In this document: in pieces, positions 24,639-34,486 of the stretch
Layout: each line of letters opens with the position of its first letter
Position numbering within the stretch: position 1 is the first letter of the stretch
From: Enhydrobacter sp.
Lineage (GTDB): Bacteria; Pseudomonadota; Alphaproteobacteria; Reyranellales; Reyranellaceae
Assembly (NCBI GenBank): GCA_026126105.1
Contig: JAHCJV010000027.1
Location: 1-64,000 of the forward strand
Length of the DNA stretch: 64,000 bases
Reading direction: 5' to 3'
Translations under genes and position numbers: made by a program
The notes under the pieces: generated by a model
The model's database searches: none
The model's input: only the letters and a program-made list of their open reading frames with translations
What the model was told of the DNA's origin: nothing

Positions 24639-25765
24639 TCCTGCGCATGCTCATCATGCTGGTGCTGGTCGGCGCCCTCGCCGGAGGGCTCTACTGGTTC
24701 CAGAACTTCAAGACGACGATGATCGCCAAGGCGCTGTCGGACTATGCGGCGGCACCGCAGACCGTCTCTGCGGTCGAAGCCGGCTACCAGCAATGGCAGC
24801 CGCAGCTGCGGGTCATCGGCACCTTGCGCGCCAGCCAGGGGGTCGACGTCTCGCCGTCCGTTCCCGGCGTGGTCGAGGAGATCTCCTTCGAGTCCGGCCA
24901 GGACGTCGAGGCCGGCGCGCTGCTGGTCAGCCTCGCCCTGAACGACGCGACCAGCCGGCTGAAGCAGCTCGAGGCGGCGGCCGAGCTCGCCAACACCAAC
25001 TACCAGCGCAACCTGCGCCAGCTGCGCGAGAAGATCGTCAGCCAGGCGTCGGTCGACAGCGACGCGAGCAGCGTGAAGTCGGCGCAGGCCGACGTCGAGG
25101 CCCAGCAGGCCCTGATCGCCCAGAAATCGGTCCGCGCGCCGTTCGCCGGCCGGCTCGGCATCCGGCAGGTCGACAAGGGCCAGTATCTCAACCCGGGCGT
25201 GGCGATCGTCTCGCTGCAGGCGATCGATCCGATGTTCGTCGACTTCCTCCTGCCGCAGCAGGCGCTCGGCCAGATCGCCGTCGACCAACCCGTCATGGTG
25301 AAGGTCGACGCCTTCTCCGATCAGACGTTCGCCGGCAAGATCGTCGCGATCAACGTGCGGGTCGACACCACCACGCGCAACGTCCAGGTCCGCGCCAGCC
25401 TGTCCAATCCCGGCCGCAAGCTGCTGCCCGGCATGTACGCGACGGTCGAGATCACGACCGGGGCGCCCAAGCGCCTCCTGACCCTGCCGGTGACGGCGAT
25501 CACCTACAACGCCTACGGCAACACGGTGTTCGTGGTCGAGGACGCGGGCAAGGACGACAAGGGCAAGCCGGTCAAGCGGGTGAAGCAGACCTTCGTCAAG
25601 ACCGGCGAGACGCGCGGCGACCAGGTCGCCGTGCTCGACGGCATCGAGGAAAAGCAGACGATCGTCACGGCCGGGCAGCTCAAGCTCACCAACGACACCG
25701 CCGTGGTGATCGACAACACGGTGCAGCCGGACAGCCGCGCCGTGCCCATCCTGCCGCCGCGCTGA
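24635..25765 (+). CDS. RND efflux periplasmic adaptor (membrane fusion protein)
   Basis: A 376-aa HlyD/AcrA-type adaptor. It starts MILRMLIMLVLVGALAGGLY, an N-terminal anchor without a lipobox. The barrel-sandwich hybrid (lipoyl) halves are VDVSPSVPGVVEEISFESGQ and SVRAPFAGRLGIRQVDKGQY, split by a helical hairpin (residues about 110-155). Then come beta-barrel and membrane-proximal domains with GMYATVEITTGAPKRLLTLP. Its start overlaps the outer-membrane factor gene and the pump gene follows 13 nt after the stop. MexH/VexC-like adaptors look alike; the substrate cannot be read. Confidence 0.95.
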   Translation: MILRMLIMLVLVGALAGGLYWFQNFKTTMIAKALSDYAAAPQTVSAVEAGYQQWQPQLRVIGTLRASQGVDVSPSVPGVVEEISFESGQDVEAGALLVSLALNDATSRLKQLEAAAELANTNYQRNLRQLREKIVSQASVDSDASSVKSAQADVEAQQALIAQKSVRAPFAGRLGIRQVDKGQYLNPGVAIVSLQAIDPMFVDFLLPQQALGQIAVDQPVMVKVDAFSDQTFAGKIVAINVRVDTTTRNVQVRASLSNPGRKLLPGMYATVEITTGAPKRLLTLPVTAITYNAYGNTVFVVEDAGKDDKGKPVKRVKQTFVKTGETRGDQVAVLDGIEEKQTIVTAGQLKLTNDTAVVIDNTVQPDSRAVPILPPR

Positions 25766-25778
25766 GCCGGCGGACGCC

Positions 25779-28700
25779 ATGAACATCATCGAGATCTTCG
25801 TCCGCCGGCCCGTGCTCGCGATCGTCGTCAGCCTGGCGATCGTGGTGGTCGGACTGCGCGCGGTGACCGAGCTGCCGATCCAGCAGTATCCGCAGACCGA
25901 AAGCGCCGTCGTCACCGTCACGACGATCTACTACGGCGCCGATGCCGCGACCGTGGCCGGCTTCATCACGACGCCGATAGAGCAGGCGATGGCCCAGGTC
26001 GACGGCATCGACTACATGACGTCCAGCAGCAAGAGCGGGCTCTCCGTCATAACCGCCAACCTGCGGCTCAACTACGATTCTCGCGCCGCGCTGTCGGACA
26101 TCAGCGCGCGGGTCAACGCGATGATCAACCAGCTCCCGTCGGGGACGCTGCAGCCGGCGATAACGGTCGCCAACGCCACGACCGTCGATGCGATGTACAT
26201 CGGCTTCTACAGCGACACGCTGCAGCCCAACCAGATCACCGACTACATCATCCGCGTGGTCAAGCCGCGGCTCGAGACGGTGTCGGGCATCCAGACCGCC
26301 GAGATGCTGGGTGCGCAGAACTTCGCCATGCGCGCCTGGCTCGATCCGCAGAAGCTCGCCGCGCTGAATCTGACCGCGACCGACGTCGCGACCGCGCTGT
26401 CGCAGAACAACTACATTTCCGGCCTGGGCAGCACCAAGGGCAACATGGTGCAGGTGCTGCTCGCGGCGGAGACCGGGCTGCATTCGCTCGACCAGTTCCG
26501 CCGGCTGGTCATCCGCCAGTCGGGCGGCGCCATCGTTCGCCTGGAGGACGTGGCCACCGTCGCGCTCGGCGCGGACGACTACGAATCGCAGGTCTGGTTC
26601 AACGGCAAACGCTCGGTCTACGTCGGCATCCAGCTCACGCCCACGGCGAACCTGCTGAAGGTCATGGGCGAGGTGAACGCGATCTACCCGGAGATCAAGG
26701 CGGCGCTGCCGCGCGGCCTCACCAGCGCGATCATCTACGACGCGACCGGGTTCGTGAAGAGCTCGCTCGAGGAAGTCATCCTGGCGCTGGTCGAGGCGCT
26801 GGCGATCGTCGCCGCCGTCGTGTTCGTCTTCCTCGGCTCGCCGCGCACGGTGATCATCCCGATCATCGCCATCCCGATCTCGCTGATCGGCACCTGCTTC
26901 GTGATGCTGGCGTTCGGCTTCACCCTCAACCTCCTGACCCTGCTGGCGCTGGTGCTGGCGATCGGCCTGGTGGTCGACGACGTCATCATCGTGGTCGAGA
27001 ATGTCACCCGGCACATGGAGGCCGGGCTGTCGCCGATGGACGCCTCGATCAAGGCCGGGCGCGAGCTGGGCGGGCCGATCGTCGCCATGACGCTGGTGCT
27101 GATCGCCGTCTATGTGCCGATCAGCTTCCAGTCCGGCCTGACCGGCGCCCTGTTCACCGAGTTCGCCTTCACTTTGGCCGGCGCCGTCACGCTTTCCGGC
27201 ATCGTGGCACTGTCGCTCTCGCCCATGATGTGCTCGCGCCTGCTGCGGCTGCGCACGCCGGCCGAGCTGAGCTGGATCGAGCGCGCCTGCGCGGCGTTTT
27301 CCCGATGGTTCGACCGTCGCGAGAAGGGCTACGAACGACTGCTGGATCGCAGCCTGAACTACCGCCCGGTGACCTACACCTTCGCCGTCCTCGTGCTGTG
27401 CGGCATCTATTTCCTCTATACCGGCGCCACCAGCGAGCTCGCCCCGCAGGAGGACCAGGGCCTGGTGATGACCCAGTCGGTGCCCGCCCCGAATGCCACG
27501 CTCGATCAGCGCGAGCTCTACTCGCGCCAGCTCTACGGGCTGGTGAAGGACATTCCGGAACTCGACAGCATGTTCCAGATCGACGTGCCGGGAACCTCCG
27601 TCGGCGGGCTGGTGCTGAAACCGTGGGACGAGCGCACGCGCACCGCCACGCAGCTGCAGACGGAGATCCAGACCAGGGTGAGCAAGATCGCCGGCGAGCA
27701 GGTGGTGGCGTTCCAGCCCCCCACCCTGCCGGGCGCCTCGGGCCTGCCGGTGCAGTTCGCCATCACCACGACCGGCTCGTTCGAGCAGCTCAACGAGGTC
27801 GCCAACGCTGTGCTGGCCGAGGCCAAGAAGGGCGGCATGTTCGCCTATGTCGTCTCCGACCTGAAGATCGACCAGCCGCAGGCCACGGTCGTCATCGACC
27901 GCGACCGGATCGCCCTGCTCGGCCTGACCATGAGCGAGGTCGGAACCGCACTGACCTGGATGCTGAGCGGCGCCAACGTCAACTACTTCAGCCTCGACGG
28001 CCGCTCCTACAAGGTCATGCAGCAGGTCGACCAGAAGTTCCGCCAGACTCCCGACGCGCTGCTCGACTATTACATCCGCGCCGCGGACGGCACCTCGATC
28101 CCGCTGTCAACGGTGGCGACCATCACCAACCAGGTCGTGCCCGAGTCGCTCAACCATTTCGATCGCCTCAACGCGGCGACGATCCAGGGCGTGCCGGTAC
28201 CGGGCATCGCGCTGGGCGACGCGCTGAAGTCGCTGCAGGCAATCGCCGACCGCGTGCTGCCGCCCGGCTACACCGTCCAGTATGGCGGCTCGTCGCGCCA
28301 GTACGTCTCCGAATCGAAGGGCATGGTGGCGATCTTCGGCTTCGCGCTGATCGTGATCTACCTCGCCCTCGCCGCGCAGTTCGAAAACTTCCGCGATCCG
28401 CTGATCATTCTGGTGTCGGTGCCGATGTCTATCGCCGGCGCGCTGATGTTCGTCTATATCGGCATCGGCGTGTCGCTGAACATCTACACCGAGGTCGGCC
28501 TGATCACCCTGATGGGGCTTATCAGCAAGCACGGCATCCTGATCGTCGAGTTCGCCAACACGCTGCAGGAGCAGGGCGTCGAGAAGCGCGAGGCCGTGCG
28601 CCGGGCCGCCGGCACCCGCCTGCGGCCGATCATCATGACGACCGCCGCGATGGTGCTCGGCGTCGTGCCGCTCCTCGCCGCCTCCGGCGCCGGCGCCGCG

Positions 28701-28859
28701 TCGCGTTTCAACATGGGCCTGGTGATCGCCACCGGCCTCTCGATCGGCACGATCTTCACCCTGTTCGTGGTCCCCGCCTTCTACACCCTGATCGCCGCCG
28801 ACCGCCGCCCGGCCCGCCCCGCTTCCGCCACGAGCCCTGCAGCCGCGCCGGCCGGTTGA
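25779..28859 (+). CDS. RND multidrug efflux permease (HAE1 family)
   Basis: A 1026-aa inner-membrane proton-driven pump. N-terminal IEIFVRRPVLAIVVSLAIVV, VTTIYYGADAATVAGFITTP and the TM4 proton-relay segment LVLAIGLVVDDVIIVVENV (two Asp) are present, as are the second-half repeat VGLITLMGLISKHGILIVEF and the family Lys. Two large periplasmic loops follow TM1 and TM7. Full length for the family. With the adaptor and NodT channel this makes a complete tripartite system, predicted to expel hydrophobic toxicants or drugs. No TetR or MarR regulator is adjacent. Confidence 0.96.
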   Translation: MNIIEIFVRRPVLAIVVSLAIVVVGLRAVTELPIQQYPQTESAVVTVTTIYYGADAATVAGFITTPIEQAMAQVDGIDYMTSSSKSGLSVITANLRLNYDSRAALSDISARVNAMINQLPSGTLQPAITVANATTVDAMYIGFYSDTLQPNQITDYIIRVVKPRLETVSGIQTAEMLGAQNFAMRAWLDPQKLAALNLTATDVATALSQNNYISGLGSTKGNMVQVLLAAETGLHSLDQFRRLVIRQSGGAIVRLEDVATVALGADDYESQVWFNGKRSVYVGIQLTPTANLLKVMGEVNAIYPEIKAALPRGLTSAIIYDATGFVKSSLEEVILALVEALAIVAAVVFVFLGSPRTVIIPIIAIPISLIGTCFVMLAFGFTLNLLTLLALVLAIGLVVDDVIIVVENVTRHMEAGLSPMDASIKAGRELGGPIVAMTLVLIAVYVPISFQSGLTGALFTEFAFTLAGAVTLSGIVALSLSPMMCSRLLRLRTPAELSWIERACAAFSRWFDRREKGYERLLDRSLNYRPVTYTFAVLVLCGIYFLYTGATSELAPQEDQGLVMTQSVPAPNATLDQRELYSRQLYGLVKDIPELDSMFQIDVPGTSVGGLVLKPWDERTRTATQLQTEIQTRVSKIAGEQVVAFQPPTLPGASGLPVQFAITTTGSFEQLNEVANAVLAEAKKGGMFAYVVSDLKIDQPQATVVIDRDRIALLGLTMSEVGTALTWMLSGANVNYFSLDGRSYKVMQQVDQKFRQTPDALLDYYIRAADGTSIPLSTVATITNQVVPESLNHFDRLNAATIQGVPVPGIALGDALKSLQAIADRVLPPGYTVQYGGSSRQYVSESKGMVAIFGFALIVIYLALAAQFENFRDPLIILVSVPMSIAGALMFVYIGIGVSLNIYTEVGLITLMGLISKHGILIVEFANTLQEQGVEKREAVRRAAGTRLRPIIMTTAAMVLGVVPLLAASGAGAASRFNMGLVIATGLSIGTIFTLFVVPAFYTLIAADRRPARPASATSPAAAPAG

Positions 28860-28890
28860 TCCTGCATCAGGCGGATGCCGGAAGCATGGG

Positions 28891-29802
28891 TCATGTCACC
28901 GCATCACCGGTTGGCGTCCGGCGACGGCCATTCTCGCAGTAGCCGTCGATCCAGGCGGTGCGTCTTCCGTCTTCGGTCCAGAGCAACGGGAAGAAGCTCT
29001 CGTCGAGCGACGCATCGTCGGTCCGCTGATAGCGCCGATAGATGTAACCGCCCGGCCGATCGCTGAACCGGGCGCTGCATGGCAGCATGTGGATGCCGAT
29101 CGAGCGGCGCATGCGGTCGCCGGTCCTGTTGGGACCCGAGCCGTGCCAGATTTCCCCGGCATGGAACACACAGGACCCGGCCGGCACCTCGATGAAGATG
29201 GGCTCCGGCGGATCGACGCCGGCGGCGGCCGCGGCCGACCTCATCTGCGCGCGGTAATCGTCGGGGCCGTGGAACGCCTCGGGCAAGGGCGTGATCGGCC
29301 AGCGATGCGAGCCCGCAACATATTCCAGGGTCCCCGCCTCGCGATGGGTATCGTCGAGCGCCACCCAGCAGGTCACGGTCGCGGGCGGATCGAGGAAGTC
29401 CATGAACGACGAATCCTGATGCAGGGCGATCGGCTTGGCGTTCGGCACCTTCCACCAGATCGTGTCCTGCCCGAGCCGCACGCCGGGCCATCCCGCGAGC
29501 CGGGCCGCTGCGCGGCCGACATCCGCCGAAAGAGCCAGCCGCGCGATCGCGAGATCGGCCTTCCAGGCGTTCGCCATGTGCCTCGTCACGTCGGGAAGAC
29601 TCATTCCCTCCCGCCAATACCATTCGTCGGGATAGACGCCGGTATCGAACTTGCCGGCAAAAAGCCGGGGGAAGCGCTCGCGAAGGGCTGCAACCCGCTC
29701 TTCGGACAGGAACCGCTCGACGATCAGGAAACCGTCGCGACGAAACCGCTGGATGTCGTCGTCGGAGATCCCGGCGAGCCGGGGCAGGTCGAGGGCGCTC
29801 AT
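28891..29802 (-). CDS. Phytanoyl-CoA dioxygenase (PhyH) family protein
   Basis: A 303-aa Fe(II)/2-oxoglutarate oxygenase. The HxD iron pair is visible in IALHQDSSFMDF, the distal His in FHAGEIWHGSGPNRT, and the 2-oxoglutarate Arg probably in RRSIGIHML. N-terminal DDIQRFRRDGFLIVERFLSE is the usual opening. The substrate of bacterial members is diverse (small acids, osmolyte or natural-product precursors). The start at 29802 is chosen by homology; the frame runs further upstream. Transcribed divergently from an Lrp-type regulator only 46 nt away, which probably controls it. It converges on the RND gene. Confidence 0.92.
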   Translation of the reverse strand: MSALDLPRLAGISDDDIQRFRRDGFLIVERFLSEERVAALRERFPRLFAGKFDTGVYPDEWYWREGMSLPDVTRHMANAWKADLAIARLALSADVGRAAARLAGWPGVRLGQDTIWWKVPNAKPIALHQDSSFMDFLDPPATVTCWVALDDTHREAGTLEYVAGSHRWPITPLPEAFHGPDDYRAQMRSAAAAAGVDPPEPIFIEVPAGSCVFHAGEIWHGSGPNRTGDRMRRSIGIHMLPCSARFSDRPGGYIYRRYQRTDDASLDESFFPLLWTEDGRRTAWIDGYCENGRRRTPTGDAVT

Positions 29803-29848
29803 GGACAATCGTCTGTCAAACCGCTCATGCAGCGATAGTATCGCCGGC
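29803..29848. promoter_or_regulatory. 46-nt divergent promoter region between PhyH and Lrp genes
   Basis: The two starts lie only 46 nt apart on opposite strands, so promoters must overlap each other or the coding starts, and an Lrp dimer or octamer bound here would affect both genes. No clear palindrome was assigned. Confidence 0.45.
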
Positions 29849-30454
29849 ATGACCACCGATCGAACGAATGAATTCCTGCATCCGGCGCAAGGCGCCGGCC
29901 TCGACCGAACGGATATCGGCATACTGGCCCTGTTGCAGAACAATGCACGCCTGTCCGTCAAGGAGATCGCCGCGGCGATCGGGCTGGCGCCGTCCTCGAC
30001 CCATGAACGCATCCGCCGGATGCGCGATTCCGGGATCCTGCTCGGCACCCATGTCGAGGTCGATCCGAGGGCACTGGGCATCGGGCTCGAAGCCCTGTTC
30101 ATGATCGAGCTGGCGAAGCACAAGCGCGGCACGGTCGACAGGTTCATGGACGACGTCGTCAAGGTGCCCGAGGTCAGGTCCGCCTTCCTCGTCACCGGAC
30201 GATACGATCTGGTCGTTCACGTCATGGTGCGCGACACGCGCCACCTCAAGGACCTCGCCCTCGACCACTTCACCAACCGGCCCGGTGTCACCCGCATCGA
30301 AACATCGATCATCTTCGACGCCAGGCGCCGGTATGAGCTTCCCGTCTTTCGCCACCACGACGATCCCGTGCGCCGGTCCACGCCGAGGTCCCGGCGATCG
30401 CGGACCGGCATCGATGGTGCCCGCCAAGCCCGTGAGAGAGCCACAAGCCGATGA
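29849..30454 (+). CDS. Lrp/AsnC-family transcription regulator
   Basis: A 201-aa regulator. The N-terminal winged helix (LDRTDIGILALLQNNARLSV, then KEIAAAIGLAPSSTHERIRR) is standard for the family. It is followed by an RAM/ligand domain (GIGLEALFMIELAKHKRGTV, VRSAFLVTGRYDLVVHVMVR). The C-terminal 30 residues are basic and Arg/Ser-rich beyond the usual family end. The ATG at 29849 is taken because it matches the family length. Likely an autoregulated activator or repressor of the divergent dioxygenase, with an amino acid or related effector. Confidence 0.93.
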   Translation: MTTDRTNEFLHPAQGAGLDRTDIGILALLQNNARLSVKEIAAAIGLAPSSTHERIRRMRDSGILLGTHVEVDPRALGIGLEALFMIELAKHKRGTVDRFMDDVVKVPEVRSAFLVTGRYDLVVHVMVRDTRHLKDLALDHFTNRPGVTRIETSIIFDARRRYELPVFRHHDDPVRRSTPRSRRSRTGIDGARQARERATSR

Positions 30455-30649
30455 CGTGGGCACGGGACTGATCTCCGGGGCGTCGCGCTCGACTATAACT
30501 TTCCTGCTCGCATCATCCGGTCCTTTGGCGCCCTGACCTATGTCAAGGCGGCGCCTCCACCGTGTCCATTAGGAATGCGCCTTGGAATGTAGTGCGGCGC
30601 CGGTTCGTCCACAGGCGCCAGGTGAACACGCTCGATCGGGACAGCTGAA

Positions 30650-32338
30650 ATGAAAGTCATAATCGTCGGTGGGGTAGCGGGTGGGGCCTCGTGCGCGGCA
30701 CGTTTGCGCAGGCTGGACGAGCGCGCCGAGATACTGCTGATCGAGCGCGGGCCCTACGTTTCGTACGCGAACTGCGGCCTGCCCTATCACATCGGCGATG
30801 TAATCCAGAAGGAATCGCGCCTGCTGGTCGCGAGCGAGAAGCTTTTCCGCGAGCATTTTGCGATCGAGGTCCGCACCGGCAGCGAAGCTGTCGGCATCGC
30901 TCCGAAGGAGAAGCAGCTCACGGTGCGCGACGTGAAGACCGGCGAAGTCTCCGTCCTGCCGTACGACAAGCTGGTACTGTCGCCTGGCGCCGCTTCGGTC
31001 CGGCCACCGCTACCGGGCATCGACCTTCCGGGCATCTTCCACGTTCGGACGATCCCCGATGCGCGGGCCATCCGAGACTGGATCGAGCGCGGCAGCGAGT
31101 TTCTGACCGGCATGCACCGGTACTCCGGCTTCCAGACTGTGAAACCGAAGGCGCGCGCGGTGGTGGTCGGGGGCGGCTTCATCGGCCTCGAGATGGTTGA
31201 GAACCTCGTCCATCGCGGCTTCGATGTGACCCTCGTAGAAATGCTCGACCAGGTGCTGCCGCCGGTGGACCGCGAAGAGGCGCGCGCGGTCGAGGCTCAT
31301 CTGAGACGGCACGGTGTTCATCTCGCGCTCGGGGACGGCGTGGCGGCTTTCAGGCCTGCCGCCCATGGCGCCATCGAGGTCGAAACCAAGAGCGGGAAGA
31401 TCCACCCGGCCGACCTGGTGATCGTCGCTCTCGGCGTTCGGCCCGATACCGCGCTGGCCAGGACCGCCGGGCTGCGACTCGGCGAACGCGGTGGCATTCA
31501 CGTCGACGACCGGATGCGCACCAGCGACCCCGACATCTTCGCCGTGGGCGATGCGATCGAGGTCGCCGACTTCGTCACCGGCGAGAGGAGCCTCGTCGCG
31601 CTGGCCGGGCCGGCCAACCGGCAGGGCCGGATCGCCGCCGACGTGATCGCCGGCCGCGATTCGCGCTACCGCGGCACCCAGGGCACGGCGATCGTCGGAC
31701 TCTTCGGTGCCGTGATCGCCTGGACCGGCGCCAGCGAGAAGACCTTGAAGCGGCTCGGCCATACCGACTGGGAGAAGATCTACCTCTATCCGAACTCGCA
31801 CGCGGGCTACTATCCCGGCGCCAAGCCGATCGCGATGAAGGTGCTGTTCCGCAAGACCGACGGCCGCCTCCTGGGGGCGCAGGCACTGGGCGAGGACGGC
31901 GTCGAAAAGCGGATCGACACGCTCGCCGCCATGATCCAGATGCATGCGACGGTGTACGACCTCGAAGAGGCCGAGCTCTGCTACGCGCCACCCTTCGGCA
32001 GCGCCAAGGATCCGGTCAACTTTGCCGGAATGGTGGCGGCCGATGTCCTGCGCGGCGACATGCCGATTAGCCACTGGACCTCTCTCGACGACGGGTTCCT
32101 GCTCGACGTGCGCGACCCGGTCGAGCTCGCCGTCGAGCATGTGCCGGAAGCCGTCAACATTCCCCTCGCCGAGTTGCGGGCGCGACTGGACGAGCTTCCG
32201 CGCGACCGGGAAATCCAGGTCGTCTGCAGGTCCGGCCAACGGGCCTACATTGCAGCGAGCGTACTGCTGCAGAACGGTTTCAAGGCCCGGACGATGTCCG
32301 GGGGAATGCTCTCGCGTGCGCAGAACTTCCTGCTGTAG
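30650..32338 (+). CDS. CoA-disulfide reductase / rhodanese fusion flavoprotein
   Basis: A 562-aa two-domain enzyme. Residues 1-445 are a pyridine nucleotide-disulfide oxidoreductase with an FAD site (VIIVGGVAGGASCAARLRR) and the single redox cysteine of CoA-disulfide reductases in SYANCGLPY (Cys42). The NAD(P)H site is VVVGGGFIGLEMVENLVHRG and the FAD end motif is TSDPDIFAVGDA. Residues 465-562 are a rhodanese domain whose active Cys526 sits in VVCRSGQR. Such CoADR-RHD proteins reduce CoA disulfide, persulfides or polysulfide. No sulfur genes are adjacent. The 30455-30649 gap upstream presumably holds its promoter. Confidence 0.94.
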   Translation: MKVIIVGGVAGGASCAARLRRLDERAEILLIERGPYVSYANCGLPYHIGDVIQKESRLLVASEKLFREHFAIEVRTGSEAVGIAPKEKQLTVRDVKTGEVSVLPYDKLVLSPGAASVRPPLPGIDLPGIFHVRTIPDARAIRDWIERGSEFLTGMHRYSGFQTVKPKARAVVVGGGFIGLEMVENLVHRGFDVTLVEMLDQVLPPVDREEARAVEAHLRRHGVHLALGDGVAAFRPAAHGAIEVETKSGKIHPADLVIVALGVRPDTALARTAGLRLGERGGIHVDDRMRTSDPDIFAVGDAIEVADFVTGERSLVALAGPANRQGRIAADVIAGRDSRYRGTQGTAIVGLFGAVIAWTGASEKTLKRLGHTDWEKIYLYPNSHAGYYPGAKPIAMKVLFRKTDGRLLGAQALGEDGVEKRIDTLAAMIQMHATVYDLEEAELCYAPPFGSAKDPVNFAGMVAADVLRGDMPISHWTSLDDGFLLDVRDPVELAVEHVPEAVNIPLAELRARLDELPRDREIQVVCRSGQRAYIAASVLLQNGFKARTMSGGMLSRAQNFLL

Positions 32339-32469
32339 GCCAGAGCCAGCCGGCAGGCATCTGTCTCCAGCCGGCGACGTCCCTTGCCTGCCGAAGGCCA
32401 GTCGCCTAACCCGCTCGGGCTCCAGAGTGAGGATGACATCGTGAGGAAGCCGCCGGCCGGGAGCAAGCG

Positions 32470-33144
32470 ATGCGAATCCTGCTGATCGAGGACGAGGCCG
32501 ACCTGGCGGCGCGCCTTCACAAGGGGCTGACGGCCGCCGGCTTCAGCGTCGACCATGCCGCCGACGGCGAGATGGGCTGGTACATGGGCGCCAACCAGGA
32601 CTTCGACGCCGCGGTGCTCGACGTCGGCCTTCCACGGCTCTCCGGGCTCGACGTCCTGAAGCGCTGGCGCAAGGCGGGGCGCACCCTCCCCGTGCTCCTG
32701 CTGACGGCGCGTAGCGGCTGGGCCGAGCGCGTGGCGGGCCTCAACGCCGGGGCCGACGACTACCTCGAGAAGCCATTCCACCTGGAGGAGGTGGTCGCGA
32801 GGCTGCGTGCGCTGGTACGACGTTCGGCCGGCACCGTCAGCCCCGTCCTTCGCCACGGCGACCTGGAGCTCGACACGACCGCTGGCAGCGTCAGTCGCGA
32901 CGGCCGGCCGGTCGAGCTTACCGCGCAGGAGTTCAAGATACTCAACTACCTCTTTCATCGGCCGCGCCGCATCGTGTCCCAGGACGAGCTTCTCGATCAT
33001 ATCTACTCCTACGACGAGCCCCGTCAGTCCAACACGGTCGAGGTCTACGTCGCCCGCCTGCGGAAGAAGCTCGGCCACGACTCGATCCGCACGGTGCGCG
33101 GCCTGGGCTATCGGCTGGGACCGGGAGAGCATGCTGCGCAATAG
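32470..33144 (+). CDS. OmpR/PhoP-family response regulator
   Basis: A 224-aa two-component regulator. The receiver has the acidic pocket (IEDEAD), phospho-acceptor Asp51 in VLDVGLPRLSG, and the conserved Lys in YLEKPFHLEE. The C-terminal winged helix (LTAQEFKILNYLFHRP, NTVEVYVARLRKKLG, RTVRGLGYRL) binds DNA. Its tail overlaps the histidine kinase start by 14 nt, so the pair is coupled. PhoP/QseB-like in overall shape; the signal is unknown. Confidence 0.96.
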   Translation: MRILLIEDEADLAARLHKGLTAAGFSVDHAADGEMGWYMGANQDFDAAVLDVGLPRLSGLDVLKRWRKAGRTLPVLLLTARSGWAERVAGLNAGADDYLEKPFHLEEVVARLRALVRRSAGTVSPVLRHGDLELDTTAGSVSRDGRPVELTAQEFKILNYLFHRPRRIVSQDELLDHIYSYDEPRQSNTVEVYVARLRKKLGHDSIRTVRGLGYRLGPGEHAAQ

Positions 33145-34468
33145 CTTCCGCGCCCGCCTGATCGTCGGCGCCGTACTGTGGATTTCGGCCGGCCTGCTGC
33201 TCAGCGGCCTCGTCCTGTCGCAGCTTTTCGAGGAGCTGGTGGTCCGCCAGGTCGATCACGATCTGCTCGATCATGCCGAAGAGCTGCGGATGTCCGTGGA
33301 ACGCCGTGCGGACGGCTCCATCGAGGTGGTGCGCGGCCTGAGCGACGCGCGTTTTGCGGTGCCGCAGTCCGGGCTCTACTGGCAGATCGACAGCCCGACC
33401 GGCCAGACGCTGCGCTCGCCGTCGCTCGACAGCGCCCGGCTGCCGCTCGAGAAGACCGGCGCCGACGGCCTGCAGCAGATGGCGACCGAGATCGGCGTAC
33501 TGCGGATCAACCAGCAACTGGTGCACACACCGGGTCTCGAAGCCCCCCTGCGCCTGGCCGTCGGCATGGCCCAGAGCAGCGTCGATGCCGAGCTGGCACA
33601 TTTCGATCGGACCCTCGCGGCATCGCTGGCCGTCATCGCGCTTGGCTTGACGGGAGCTGCCGTACTGCAAGTCACCGTCGGTCTGTGGCCGCTGGCCCGC
33701 GTGCGACGCTCCCTGATGGCCGTGCGCACCGCCCGCGCCGAGCGCCTGCCCGACGACCTGCCGCGCGAGGTCGCCCCGCTGGTCGACGATTTAAACGCGA
33801 TGATTGCGAGCAACGCCGAGATGCTGCGTCGGGCGCGGACCCAGGCCGGCACGCTGGCTCACGCGTTGAAGACACCGCTCGCCATCCTGCTCGACGAGGC
33901 GCGCCAGCTCGAGGCCGCTGGCGAGACGCGCACAGGCCGGTTGATCCAGGAGCAGTGCCTGAAGATGCAGCGCCAGATCGACTTCGAAATGGCCCGGGCG
34001 CGCGCTGCCGGCCGCAGCACCCCCGGAATCGCCACCGCCGTGCAGCCGACGGTGTCGAGCGTGGTCGCGGCCCTGTCGCAGCTCAACCGCCAGCGCTGCA
34101 TCGCCTTCCGCTACGACGCGCCCGACGACCTCACGGTGGCCTGCGACCCGCAGGACTTCACCGAGATTGTCGGCAACCTCGCCGACAACGCCGCCAAGTG
34201 GGCACGCTCGCGCGTCTCGCTGTCGGCGTCCCGCACTGGCGCGGTGGTCATGCTCAGCGTCGAGGACGACGGCCCGGGCATTCCCATGGCGTCCCGCGAG
34301 GCGGTGTTCGACCTCGGGGCCCGGCTCGACGAGACCGTGCCGGGCTCCGGCCTCGGCCTCGCCATCACCCGCGAGCTGGTAGCGCATTACGGTGGCCGAA
34401 TCTGGCTGGGCGCCTCGCGCCTCGGCGGGACGCGGGCCTGCGTCGAGCTGCCCACGGTCGCCGCCTGA
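33131..34468 (+). CDS. Sensor histidine kinase, partner of the OmpR-type regulator
   Basis: A 445-aa inner-membrane kinase. TM1 is about residues 10-32 and TM2 about 165-187, enclosing a ~130-residue periplasmic sensor. The H-box is LAHALKTPLAI with His244 as phospho-acceptor. The ATPase domain has the N-box (EIVGNLADNAAKWA), G1 (VEDDGPGIP) and a G2-like GSGLGLAITRELV. HALKTPL is characteristic of the PhoQ-type branch. It converges on the integrin-like RTX gene with only 18 nt between stops. Signal unknown; a divalent-cation or envelope signal would fit the branch. Confidence 0.95.
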   Translation: MLRNSFRARLIVGAVLWISAGLLLSGLVLSQLFEELVVRQVDHDLLDHAEELRMSVERRADGSIEVVRGLSDARFAVPQSGLYWQIDSPTGQTLRSPSLDSARLPLEKTGADGLQQMATEIGVLRINQQLVHTPGLEAPLRLAVGMAQSSVDAELAHFDRTLAASLAVIALGLTGAAVLQVTVGLWPLARVRRSLMAVRTARAERLPDDLPREVAPLVDDLNAMIASNAEMLRRARTQAGTLAHALKTPLAILLDEARQLEAAGETRTGRLIQEQCLKMQRQIDFEMARARAAGRSTPGIATAVQPTVSSVVAALSQLNRQRCIAFRYDAPDDLTVACDPQDFTEIVGNLADNAAKWARSRVSLSASRTGAVVMLSVEDDGPGIPMASREAVFDLGARLDETVPGSGLGLAITRELVAHYGGRIWLGASRLGGTRACVELPTVAA

Positions 34469-34486
34469 TCGCCTGCGTGTTGTCGC

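Noticed and set aside
23106..28859. NodT-MFP-permease operon as a type I secretion system for the RTX proteins
   Set aside because: The third gene is an RND permease with periplasmic loops and TM4 Asp residues, not an ABC transporter.
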